From assembly GCA_003151295.1 (NCBI GenBank), contig PLXD01000073.1, positions 291-5,997 on the forward strand: a DNA stretch of 5,707 nucleotides, read 5' to 3'. The stretch's first letter is position 1. The number at the start of each line of letters is the position of its first letter. The notes beneath the pieces were generated by a model. It made no database searches and was not told the origin of the DNA. It worked only from the letters and a program-made list of their open reading frames with translations. The position numbers and the translations under genes were made by a program. The stretch comes from Chitinophagaceae bacterium. GTDB lineage: Bacteria; Bacteroidota; Bacteroidia; Chitinophagales; Chitinophagaceae. This document shows, in pieces, positions 1 to 5,707 of this stretch.

Positions 1-525
1 GATATCGTCGATGCCGGCCTTGGCGTATTCGATAAAAACATCGAAATATTTGTCCTCGTCGAAGATACCTGTGTCCAGCAGTTCATATTCCGGATCCATC
101 CGGGTCCTCTTCCGGTTCTCTTCCAATAATGTATTATAGGGGTATTCCGATTGGGGATACTTATAAAGCATCTTCATATAGCTATGGGTCGGCGAGCCGT
201 CGAGATAATAATAGATCTCTTTTACGTCTTCTCCGTGGTTACCCTCATAACCCGTCAATCCGAACAGTCTCTCTTTAATGATAGGATCTTTCTTATTCCA
301 GAGCCCTACGGCGAAGCAGAGCAATTGTCTGTCATCGCAGAATCCCCCGATCCCTTCCTCTCCCCAACGGTAAGCTTTGCTGCGTGCCATATCATGGGTC
401 ATATAGGTCCAGGCCTGGCCGTCGGCGCTATAGTCCTCCCGGACTGTACCCCACTGGCGCTCACTCAGGTAAGGTCCCCATTTTTTCCATGCCTTATCCT
501 GCAATCTTTGTCTTTCCTGATCCAT
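1..525 (-). CDS. GH63-like glucosidase (MGH1-like glycoside hydrolase), N-terminal part, runs off left edge
   Basis: I read 175 codons without a stop from an ATG at 525-523 to the window edge. The protein opens [20 protein letters not shown] and carries motifs I recognise from the bacterial 'glucosidase' family related to GH63: [14 protein letters not shown] (about residues 20-33), [29 protein letters not shown] (about residues 91-107), [19 protein letters not shown] and [23 protein letters not shown] near the edge. Members are usually about 870-910 aa, so roughly four fifths is missing. The (alpha/alpha)6 catalytic barrel of GH63-type enzymes lies mainly C-terminally, so the catalytic acids cannot be inspected. 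The frame is open upstream for 17 codons back to the SDR stop but holds no ATG, which supports the chosen start. The expected role is hydrolysis of alpha-glucosidic bonds; the substrate is unknown. No signal peptide is visible, so it is probably cytoplasmic. It lies 51 bp downstream of the SDR gene, suggesting one operon. Confidence 0.88.
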   Translation of the reverse strand, partial: MDQERQRLQDKAWKKWGPYLSERQWGTVREDYSADGQAWTYMTHDMARSKAYRWGEEGIGGFCDDRQLLCFAVGLWNKKDPIIKERLFGLTGYEGNHGEDVKEIYYYLDGSPTHSYMKMLYKYPQSEYPYNTLLEENRKRTRMDPEYELLDTGIFDEDKYFDVFIEYAKAGIDDI

Positions 526-547
526 TGTATCGGTTGTATTTTTTAAT

Positions 548-573
548 CCCTCCGGGCGAAGCTCACGGGAGGG
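548..573 (-). repeat. GC-rich inverted repeat between SDR and glucosidase genes
   Basis: CCCTCC at 548-553 and GGAGGG at 568-573 can form a perfect 6-bp stem around a 14-nt loop. It sits in the 51-bp gap between the two co-directional genes, immediately after the SDR stop. No T-run follows it in the direction of transcription (the next bases are ATTAAAA), so it does not look like an intrinsic terminator. It could be an intercistronic stem affecting mRNA stability or translation of the glucosidase, or chance. Confidence 0.35.
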
Positions 574-576
574 GCT

Positions 577-1386
577 TTATCCATTTGTACTAAAGCCGGG
601 ATAAAGCGTCATGCCTCCGTCTACGAAAAGGGTGATGCCGGTTACATAATCTGAATCGTCGCTGGCAAGCCAAACGGCGGCGGCTCCGATATCATCCACG
701 ATGCCCACGCGCTGGTAGGGGATGAGCTCCAATAATTTGGCTTCCGCTTCCGGGGTATCCCAGACCGTATGGTTGATCGGGGTTTTGATGGCCCCTGGTC
801 CGATGCTGTTGACGCGTATCTTATGAGGGGCGACTTCCTGCGCGATGCTCTTCATCATCATCATGATACCCCCCTTACTGGCGGCGTAATTAGCATGGCC
901 GGCCCATGGAATGACCTCATGGACGCTGCTCATGCAGATGATCTTCCCGGCAGCCCTGGATTTTTCCGGAACGATGCCTCTTCGCAGGAATTCTCAGATG
1001 GCTTCCCGGGCACACAGGAATTGGCCGGTGAGATTCACGCTCAATAAATAGTTCCATTGTTCCAGTGTCATATCCTGAAAAGGAGCATCCCGCTGCAGCC
1101 CCGCATTATTCACCAGGATATCCACTGTTCCGAATTTAGCGATGGTATCCGCGAACATTTTTAATACTTCCACTTCCTTACTGACATCACATTGATAGGT
1201 GATGCCGGTGCCTCCGGCCGCTTTTATTTCGGCGAGCACGGCCCCTGCGGGCGCTTCAGTAGCGGCAACCGGGTGGTTTACGACCACCGTGGCACCCGCA
1301 GCAGCCAATGCTTTGGATACCCCGGCCCCAATCCCGGAACTGGCGCCTGTAACGATCGCGATTTGCCCTGATAATTTATTTTCCAT
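577..1386 (-). pseudogene. SDR-family glucose 1-dehydrogenase-like gene interrupted by an in-frame TGA
   Basis: Reading from ATG at 1386-1384 to TAA at 579-577 gives a 269-codon protein in one frame, interrupted only by TGA at 996-994 (codon 131). SDR landmarks are all present: cofactor motif TGASSGIG (residues 13-20), NNAG (93-96), Asn118 in VNLTG, then after the stop MSSVHE with Ser154, YAASKGG with Tyr167 and Lys171, and a C-terminus ITLFVDGGMTLYPGF. From memory, REAI, NMSSVHE, GPGAIKTPIN and the GMTLYP tail match Bacillus glucose 1-dehydrogenase (about 261 aa), which oxidises beta-D-glucose to gluconolactone with NAD(P)+. The TGA replaces a residue that is Arg or Lys in relatives (REAI-x-EF); CGA to TGA is one transition. 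A 130-aa product would have only part of the Rossmann fold and no catalytic Tyr/Lys. The 20 codons between the stop and Met152 still read as good SDR sequence, so the lesion is recent, a sequencing error, or read through. The GlcDH substrate is inferred; SDR membership is firm. Confidence 0.88.
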
Positions 1387-1440
1387 GCCGGAAACAGTTG
1401 ATTGTCCCTGAAATTAAGCCGTTTTAGCCGGAAACGGTTG
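1387..1440 (-). promoter_or_regulatory. Paired 14-bp direct repeats and an inverted repeat upstream of the SDR gene
   Basis: On the plus strand GCCGGAAACAGTTG (1387-1400) and GCCGGAAACGGTTG (1427-1440) differ at one base and start exactly 40 bp apart, about four helical turns. The proximal copy abuts the SDR start codon. The distal copy also overlaps a perfect inverted repeat, CCGTTT (1419-1424) and AAACGG (1432-1437), separated by 7 nt. Same-face spacing and a dyad suggest binding sites for a regulator of the SDR/glucosidase operon, but no regulator gene is in view. The proximal site lies in the probable 5' leader, so it would act as a roadblock or in RNA rather than at the promoter. No clear TAnnTTTG box was found nearby. 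Confidence 0.4.
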
Positions 1441-1597
1441 TTATAAAATCATTTTAATTTAACGTTAATAGTCCGGCGAAGGGATCTGCCTCATCCCCGC
1501 TTCGTAACGATTGTAAACTGTCAAAAGCGTGCAAGGCCTGTCTCGTTTCCTTACAGTCAACATTCTTAAAGATTGATAATATACTAATAATCAATAA

Positions 1598-1753
1598 ATT
1601 GAAAAATTGGTATTTTATTGGATACCCGTTTGCCGATGGATTGAATGATAGGCAATCTTCTGTGGGCTGTCCTTGGGTCTTGCGAGCATCATGACCCTTA
1701 TTATACTGGTGACCGCCCTGGCCAATCCGGTCAAAGCATTGCGAAGTGAGTAA
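1598..1753 (+). pseudogene. Degraded C-terminal remnant of an FtsX/MacB-like ABC transporter permease
   Basis: The only plus-strand coding trace in the window. After TGA-TAG stops at 1646-1651, codons 1652-1750 encode a hydrophobic run (AIFCGLSLGLASIM, then TLIILVT) followed by ALANPVKALRSE and TAA at 1751-1753. A membrane helix followed by ANPVKSLRxE at the extreme C-terminus is the typical ending of FtsX-like permeases in Bacteroidota. Upstream of the stops the codons from 1598 read VFYWIPVCRWIE, resembling the segment preceding the last helix (a -RWL- pattern). Compared with intact proteins as I remember them, some ten residues before the helix and several between helix and ANPVK are missing, and no upstream part of the permease exists here. 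There is no start codon before the trace apart from ATG at 1691, so it is not expected to be expressed. It points toward the 3' end of the acyl-CoA synthetase gene with 22 bp between the two stop codons. Confidence 0.5.
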
Positions 1754-1775
1754 TTAACGTGCGCTTCTTGGTCTC

Positions 1776-3566
1776 TTAAGAATCTTTGCCGCTGTAGATC
1801 CTTTCAATGGCATCCCTGAATTTTTCCGTGACGACCTTTCGTTTGAGGCTCAGCTTGGGCGTCATCTCCCCGGTCTCGACACTCCATTCGGCAGGGAGCA
1901 GGACAAATTTTTTGATCTGTTCGACATGACTGAAGTATTTATTATAAACTTCTATAATTTCCCGGTAGTGAGCCAATACGCTGGGATTACGGATCATTTC
2001 TTCATTCACGCCGATGGCAACGCCATTCTCCCGGCACCAGTCCTTTAAGTAGGTAAAAGCAGGAACGATCAGCGCACCCACGAATTTTCTTTCCGGCCCG
2101 ACCACCATGATCTGTTCGATGAACAGGGACTCTTTTAACTTATTCTCAATAGGGAGGGGTGCTACATATTTCCCGCCGCTGGTCTTAAACAATTCCTTTT
2201 TCCGGTCCGTGATCTTCAAAAACTTACCGTCTACCAGGACGCCGATATCCCCGGTATGGAACCATCCATCCACAATGGCTTCGGCCGTGAGATCGGGTCG
2301 CTTGTAATAGCCCATCATCACATTGGGCCCTTTGCACAGTATTTCGCCGTCTTCGGCAATCTTCACTTCTACATGAGGGATTAGCGTCCCCACCGTTCCG
2401 AATTTTCTTCCTCCTATCTCGTACCGGTTCACACTGATCACCGGGGAGGTCTCCGTGAGCCCGTACCCTTCCATGACTGGCACCTTCGCCGCCGTGAAAA
2501 TTCTTATGAGGCGTACCTGGCAGGCAGCGCCCCCGCTGACGATGCAGATAATATTATTTCCCAACGCCTCCCTCCATTTATTGAAAATAAGCTTGTTGGC
2601 CAGAGAAAGCTGCATGTTATACCAAAGCCCCATCGGTTTGTTGATCTCGTATTTTTCGGCGAGACTATGGGCCCAGAAGAATAGTTTTTTCTTCAGTCCT
2701 GTCAGTTCGGATCCTTTCTGCATGATGCGGTCATATACTTTTTCCAGCAGCCTGGGAACGGTGGTGAACATCTGGGGCTTTACTTCTTTGAGGTTCTCAC
2801 CAATGGTGTCCATACTTTCCGCATAATAGATCGGGCTGCCGTTGAAGAGGTATACATACGTCATCATTTTCTCAAAAATGTGATTCAGCGGCAGGAAGCT
2901 CAGGGCCTTTATCGGTCCCGGAGGAAGACAGGGTATGGAGTCCCTCACGTTGCTGAGTATGTTCTTATGGGATAGCATGACCCCTTTGGGCGTGCCGGTG
3001 GTTCCCGAAGTATAGATGATGGTCGCCAGGTCCTCATAACCGATCTTACCGGCGATGGACGGAAGTCTTGCGATCGCTTCGTCGGTGGCGCCGGCCAATA
3101 TCTCTTTCCAATGCGTGGCCTGGGCGACATGTTCGAAGCTGTAAATTTCCAGAAGGGAGGGAACCTTGTCTTTAATGCTTAAGACCTTATGAAATAATTC
3201 TTCATCATTTACAAAAGCGATCTTTACCTGGGCGTCATTCAGCACGAACTCCAGCTCACTGACGTTGATAGTAGGGTAGATGGGGGTCAATACGGCTCCT
3301 ATCTGTTGAACTGCCAGATCCAGGATAATCCATTCCGGCCGGTTCTTTGACAGGACCGCTACTTTGTCCCTGCCTTCCGCGCTCATGTCCCCGCAGGAAA
3401 TCCCCAGATTCAACAGGCCTGCACAGAGTTTTGCTACCATATCGGCTACTTCGACCGTACTATACGGTTTCCATACACCATTCTCTTTAGCCGCCAGCAT
3501 GTCCGGCAGCGGGCTTTCTTTAAGGTGTTGCGCAAGGCAATCGAACAATCGTTTAGGTTCGGTCAT
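1776..3566 (-). CDS. Long-chain acyl-CoA synthetase (AMP-forming), FadD15-like
   Basis: A complete 596-aa member of the ANL adenylating superfamily, the usual length for the bacterial FadD15-type group. It activates a fatty acid with ATP to acyl-AMP and then acyl-CoA, feeding lipid synthesis or beta-oxidation. Visible motifs in order: the ATP/AMP-binding loop YTSGTTGTPKGVMLSHKN (185-202), LPLNHIFEK (226-234), VPRLLEKVYD, GYGLTETSPV (367-376), WFHTGDIG (435-442) with the ribose-binding Asp440, hinge ITDRKKE (452-458), then SGGKYVAPLPIENKL (463-477), where many relatives have AGEFVAPQPIE, and the C-terminal MTPKLSLKRK (568-577) bearing the lysines of the catalytic region. No signal peptide or membrane segment is evident, so it is cytosolic or peripheral. 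The start is the ATG at 3566-3564; the MTEPKRLFDCL opening fits the family. It ends with TAA at 1778-1776. With 164 bp upstream and 389 bp downstream free of genes, it is probably monocistronic. Chain-length preference cannot be read from the sequence. Confidence 0.93.
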   Translation of the reverse strand: MTEPKRLFDCLAQHLKESPLPDMLAAKENGVWKPYSTVEVADMVAKLCAGLLNLGISCGDMSAEGRDKVAVLSKNRPEWIILDLAVQQIGAVLTPIYPTINVSELEFVLNDAQVKIAFVNDEELFHKVLSIKDKVPSLLEIYSFEHVAQATHWKEILAGATDEAIARLPSIAGKIGYEDLATIIYTSGTTGTPKGVMLSHKNILSNVRDSIPCLPPGPIKALSFLPLNHIFEKMMTYVYLFNGSPIYYAESMDTIGENLKEVKPQMFTTVPRLLEKVYDRIMQKGSELTGLKKKLFFWAHSLAEKYEINKPMGLWYNMQLSLANKLIFNKWREALGNNIICIVSGGAACQVRLIRIFTAAKVPVMEGYGLTETSPVISVNRYEIGGRKFGTVGTLIPHVEVKIAEDGEILCKGPNVMMGYYKRPDLTAEAIVDGWFHTGDIGVLVDGKFLKITDRKKELFKTSGGKYVAPLPIENKLKESLFIEQIMVVGPERKFVGALIVPAFTYLKDWCRENGVAIGVNEEMIRNPSVLAHYREIIEVYNKYFSHVEQIKKFVLLPAEWSVETGEMTPKLSLKRKVVTEKFRDAIERIYSGKDS

Positions 3567-3626
3567 ATTCTTTATTTAAATAAGAGCCTTTATGGACCTT
3601 CACCGATAACAGGAAGGCAATGGGCA

Positions 3627-3657
3627 TCAAAATAGAAAAAAAACAAAAGATCGCAAA
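3627..3657 (-). promoter_or_regulatory. Weak candidate Bacteroidota promoter for the acyl-CoA synthetase gene
   Basis: On the minus strand TTTG (3657-3654) is followed after 19 bp by TATTTTGA (3634-3627), resembling the Bacteroidota -33 TTTG and -7 TAnnTTTG elements at the usual spacing, though the -7 box differs at its last two positions. The spacer is T-rich. Transcription would begin roughly 50-55 bp before the ATG at 3566. The 164-bp gap has no better candidate. A 12-bp perfect palindrome, TTATTTAAATAA (3572-3583), lies within the putative leader just before the start codon. Confidence 0.3.
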
Positions 3658-3730
3658 TTAAAAACGGGTTTCTTTCGCGGGAAGGAGCGTTTTCATCGGT
3701 TACAGGTCGTTCGTAGAATTACAGGCCGGC

Positions 3731-4798
3731 CTATTTTGAGACGATCTGGTAATATTGCCCCTGGGGTAGTTTGAATATCCTGCCTTTCTGGAAATTGTTA
3801 AAGCGTGTATACTCCTCGTTATGCGTATTGGCCCAAGTCTGGTACGTGGTCAGGTCATCTGCCGGGCCGAAGATCCACTGGTTATAGGCATCGAACAAAC
3901 CTTCCTTCATTAGCTGTCGTTGGTATTCGAAGAGGCGGAAAGGAAACTGGATGGCATTTTTTTTAAACCAGTCCTCAATGAATTGACTGCGGAGGATGAT
4001 GAGGGCTTCCGGCGTGACACCCATGGCAAGGGCGGATGATTGTTTGTTGATCCCGTCGAGATAAGCCACCACAAAAGTGCTCTTCGTATTCTGATCTTTT
4101 TTGACGTTGGTCTCGCTGAAAAGTTTTTTATAGGATTCAAGCAATAACTGCTTTATCTCGGCGGTGCGCTGGCTGTAACTCTCCAGGTTCAGGAAGATCT
4201 CCCCGTAGAGCAGGCTCCACACTTTATCGAAAGTGAGATAATAATACTTGCTGGCATTGTAATAATTGGAAGAGTAATTGGGATCTACTTCGATCCCTTT
4301 TTCCCATTGCCTGATAGCGGAATAATCTCCCTTGGTCCAGAGCATCTCTCCGTATTCGTTATACAGTACCCCCTCGTTTGGGAATTTTTTAATCCCCTCT
4401 TTATACAACTTTTCGCAGTCAGCCCGGTCATCGGAGCCCTTATATAGCAGGCCCAGGATCTGGTAACACTGGACATCAGCATCCGACCGTTCAATGAGTA
4501 GCTTGGCGGTGGCCAGCCCTTTTGTATAATCACGCTGCATGTAATAATCGAATGCTAGATCCTTCAGCATTTCCAGGTTGTTGGGTTCCTTTTGCAAGGC
4601 CCGGTTCAGCACGACGATGGCATTGCCAAAGTCTCCTTGCCGGGCAAACGTTTTAGCCGTCTCCAACTGGGTTTTGGGATCCTGTTGTTGCGCAAAGACG
4701 CCGGTTGCAGAAAATATCAGCAAGCAGGTTATGGGGAGGGTTCTTTGCAATGTTGTCAAAGCGACGCTATTCAGGACTTGGTAGATCTTCGATCGCAT
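3731..4798 (-). CDS. Exported tetratricopeptide-repeat protein of unknown function
   Basis: A 355-aa protein with a probable type I signal peptide: a basic n-region (Arg2, Lys4, Arg19), hydrophobic core LPITCLLIFSATGVF (21-35) and likely cleavage after Ala36 (VFA-QQQ). Cys25 sits inside the hydrophobic core, not at a lipobox, so a lipoprotein is unlikely. Four TPR-like helix pairs follow at about residues 41-74 (ARQGDFGNAIVVLNRALQKEP), 75-108, 109-142 (YKEGIKKFPNEG) and 143-175 (WTKGDYSAIRQWEKGIEVDP), perhaps with a divergent fifth pair to about 208. The remaining part (about 209-355) is not TPR, is rich in aromatic residues and ends in GRIFKLPQGQYYQIVSK; I recognise no domain in it. The protein is predicted to be periplasmic and to scaffold protein contacts, but the partner is unknown. 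The start ATG at 4798-4796 is supported by the signal peptide; the stop is TAG. It lies 74 bp downstream of the DUF1015 gene in the same direction, with a palindromic repeat between them, so co-transcription is uncertain. Confidence 0.85.
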   Translation of the reverse strand: MRSKIYQVLNSVALTTLQRTLPITCLLIFSATGVFAQQQDPKTQLETAKTFARQGDFGNAIVVLNRALQKEPNNLEMLKDLAFDYYMQRDYTKGLATAKLLIERSDADVQCYQILGLLYKGSDDRADCEKLYKEGIKKFPNEGVLYNEYGEMLWTKGDYSAIRQWEKGIEVDPNYSSNYYNASKYYYLTFDKVWSLLYGEIFLNLESYSQRTAEIKQLLLESYKKLFSETNVKKDQNTKSTFVVAYLDGINKQSSALAMGVTPEALIILRSQFIEDWFKKNAIQFPFRLFEYQRQLMKEGLFDAYNQWIFGPADDLTTYQTWANTHNEEYTRFNNFQKGRIFKLPQGQYYQIVSK

Positions 4799-4834
4799 AC
4801 ATTAGTACTTTTTCAGATTAAAGATAAGCCATCT

Positions 4835-4875
4835 TAGCTGTTAGCTAATAGTTAATAGCTTATGGCTGACAGCTA
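4835..4875. repeat. AGCT-rich long palindrome in the TPR-DUF1015 gap
   Basis: TAGCTGTTAGC (4835-4845) pairs with GCTGACAGCTA (4865-4875), extendable by two more pairs for a 13-bp stem with two G-T wobbles. The loop can itself pair (AGTT 4850-4853 with AGCT 4857-4860), giving an almost continuous hairpin. Variants of AGCTnnTAGCT recur within the element. It overlaps the TAG stop of the DUF1015 gene (4875-4873). No T-run follows on the minus strand, so it is not a classical terminator. It resembles the short AGCT-type intergenic palindromes I associate with Chitinophagaceae genomes, possibly a REP/MITE-like dispersed repeat. Confidence 0.6.
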
Positions 4876-5707
4876 TAAGTTATGTATTAAGTGCGTGAGC
4901 AGCCCGTCTCTCAGCTTGGGTTCGAACCAGGTGCTTTTAGGAGGCATGACCTGGCCACTGTCTGCAATATCGAACAATTGCTGAATACTTACCGGGTATA
5001 GACTGAAGGCGATTTTCATTTCGCCGCTGTCGACCCTTTTTTCCAGCTCGGCAAGACCCCGGATGCCTCCGGCAAAATCGATTCGTTTGTCTGTCCTGGG
5101 GTCCTTGATGGCGAGTAATTTGTCCAGTACATTCTTTTGAAGGATCGTAACGTCCAGTATGCCGATGGGGTCTGCCGGATAGATCCCTTCCTTTGCCACC
5201 AACTTGTACCAGTTGCCTTCCAGGTACATCCCGAATTCATGCAATTGGGCGGGCGAATAAGCTTTATCGATCCTGCCTACCAGGAAATCTTTCTGCAGGG
5301 AATCCACGAACTCTTCCGCACTCAGGCCGTTGAGGTCTTTCACCAGTCTGTTGTAGTCCAATATCTTTAAATCGGAGGCGGGGAATAGGGTTGTCAGGAA
5401 ATAATCCGCTTCCCGGCCGGCCTGATCACCAAGGGCCTTCCTGACTTTTGCCGCGGAAGCGGCGCGGTGATGACCATCGGCGATATAGGTGAAAGGAACC
5501 TGTTCGGCGAATAAATGTGTGATGTCGGTAATCGCAAGCTCCTGGTCGACAACCCATATCGTATTTGCAATCCCGTCTTCTGCAATGAAGTCGTATAGCG
5601 GGGCATGATTCTTCTGCCAGTCGCCGATTAACTGATCGATGTCCTCTACGTTCTTGTAGGCCAGGAATACATTACCTGTTTGAGCGCCGGTCGTTTTAAT
5701 GTGATTG
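4873..5707 (-). CDS. DUF1015 family protein, N-terminus beyond right edge
   Basis: An open frame of 277 codons runs from the window edge (first full codon 5706-5704) to TAG at 4875-4873. The hallmark of DUF1015 is plainly present: FTYIADGHHRAASAAK, encoded around 5493-5446, followed by DYFLTTLFPASDLKILDYNR (5406-5347) and VKDLNGLSAEEF. Other family-like stretches are WVVDQELAITDI near 5556-5521 and the C-terminal MPPKSTWFEPKLRDGLLTHL, a typical ending. The family is about 400-415 aa, so about 130 N-terminal residues lie outside. A TTG at 5361 could be mistaken for a start, but the strong upstream similarity shows it is internal. The biochemical function is not established; in Bacteroidota these genes are, as I recall, often next to serC/serA of serine biosynthesis, which would then lie to the right of this window. 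No signal peptide can be assessed. Confidence 0.88.
   Translation of the reverse strand, partial: NHIKTTGAQTGNVFLAYKNVEDIDQLIGDWQKNHAPLYDFIAEDGIANTIWVVDQELAITDITHLFAEQVPFTYIADGHHRAASAAKVRKALGDQAGREADYFLTTLFPASDLKILDYNRLVKDLNGLSAEEFVDSLQKDFLVGRIDKAYSPAQLHEFGMYLEGNWYKLVAKEGIYPADPIGILDVTILQKNVLDKLLAIKDPRTDKRIDFAGGIRGLAELEKRVDSGEMKIAFSLYPVSIQQLFDIADSGQVMPPKSTWFEPKLRDGLLTHLIHNL

Larger units (their letters stand above)
1387..1775. other. 389-bp stretch without an intact gene
   Basis: The part next to the SDR gene holds the direct repeats described separately, an AT-rich block containing the palindrome TTAACGTTAA at 1459-1468, and an AT-rich block at 1560-1620 with ATTGAT/ATCAAT arms (1572-1577 and 1590-1595). 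The end facing the acyl-CoA synthetase gene holds a plus-strand permease remnant. A minus-strand frame (1594-1454) is open but lacks an ATG start and matches nothing I recognise. I see no RNA gene and no convincing terminator. Confidence 0.6.

Noticed and set aside
151..546. Plus-strand open frame of 131 codons
   Set aside because: It lies antisense to the glucosidase gene, whose minus-strand translation matches a known family throughout; the plus-strand reading has no recognisable motif.
577..933. The downstream SDR half as an independent 118-aa gene
   Set aside because: It would begin in the middle of the catalytic domain without the cofactor-binding half, and good SDR sequence continues upstream to the TGA.
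994..1030. Selenocysteine reading of the TGA in the SDR gene
   Set aside because: SDR relatives have Arg/Lys, not Cys, at this position, and I see no convincing bacterial SECIS-type hairpin immediately downstream of the TGA.
2107..2826. Plus-strand and alternate-frame open stretches inside the acyl-CoA synthetase gene
   Set aside because: They are shadows of a complete, motif-rich minus-strand gene.
3660..3735. Intrinsic terminator after the TPR gene
   Set aside because: There is a T-rich stretch on the minus strand but no complementary stem before it; the GC-rich segments are same-direction, not inverted.
4819..4826. TATCTTTA on the minus strand as a -7 promoter box for the TPR gene
   Set aside because: It differs from TAnnTTTG at the final base and has no TTG at the expected -33 distance.
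5359..5361. TTG as the start of the DUF1015 gene
   Set aside because: The frame is open to the window edge and encodes the conserved ADGHHR and KILDYNR motifs across this point, so the codon is internal.

Overview
The window looks like ordinary chromosomal DNA from a Bacteroidota bacterium, most likely a member of the Chitinophagaceae (Chitinophaga/Niastella-like). This rests on my recognition of the protein families: a FadD15-type acyl-CoA synthetase, a DUF1015 protein, an exported TPR protein, a GH63-like 'glucosidase', a GlcDH-like SDR and an FtsX-like permease tail ending ANPVKALRSE. Moderate GC, absence of Shine-Dalgarno-type sites before the starts, and a short AT-rich palindromic repeat fit the same assignment. 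The genus cannot be fixed from the sequence alone.

All recognisable genes lie on the minus strand, so transcription runs from right to left. From the right edge the order is: a DUF1015 gene (4873 to the edge, N-terminus missing); a 74-bp gap holding an AGCT-rich palindrome; a secreted TPR protein of 355 aa (3731-4798); a 164-bp gap with a weak candidate Bacteroidota promoter; a complete long-chain acyl-CoA synthetase of 596 aa (1776-3566); a 389-bp non-coding stretch (1387-1775); an SDR gene resembling glucose 1-dehydrogenase (577-1386) broken by one in-frame TGA; and the N-terminal 175 residues of a large GH63-like glucosidase (1-525), which runs off the left edge.

The SDR and glucosidase genes are 51 bp apart, co-directional and in the same reading frame, so they are probably one transcript concerned with glucose release and oxidation. 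That is inferred from the families and their order. The acyl-CoA synthetase is probably a stand-alone housekeeping gene for fatty acid activation. The TPR and DUF1015 genes have no obvious functional link to it.

The most notable points are the clean nonsense codon in the SDR, with all catalytic residues conserved downstream of it; a plus-strand remnant of an FtsX/MacB-type permease C-terminus in the large gap; two near-identical 14-bp direct repeats 40 bp apart directly upstream of the SDR start; and the palindrome overlapping the DUF1015 stop codon. I saw no CRISPR array, RNA gene, insertion sequence or defence system, and no convincing sign of a new multi-gene system.
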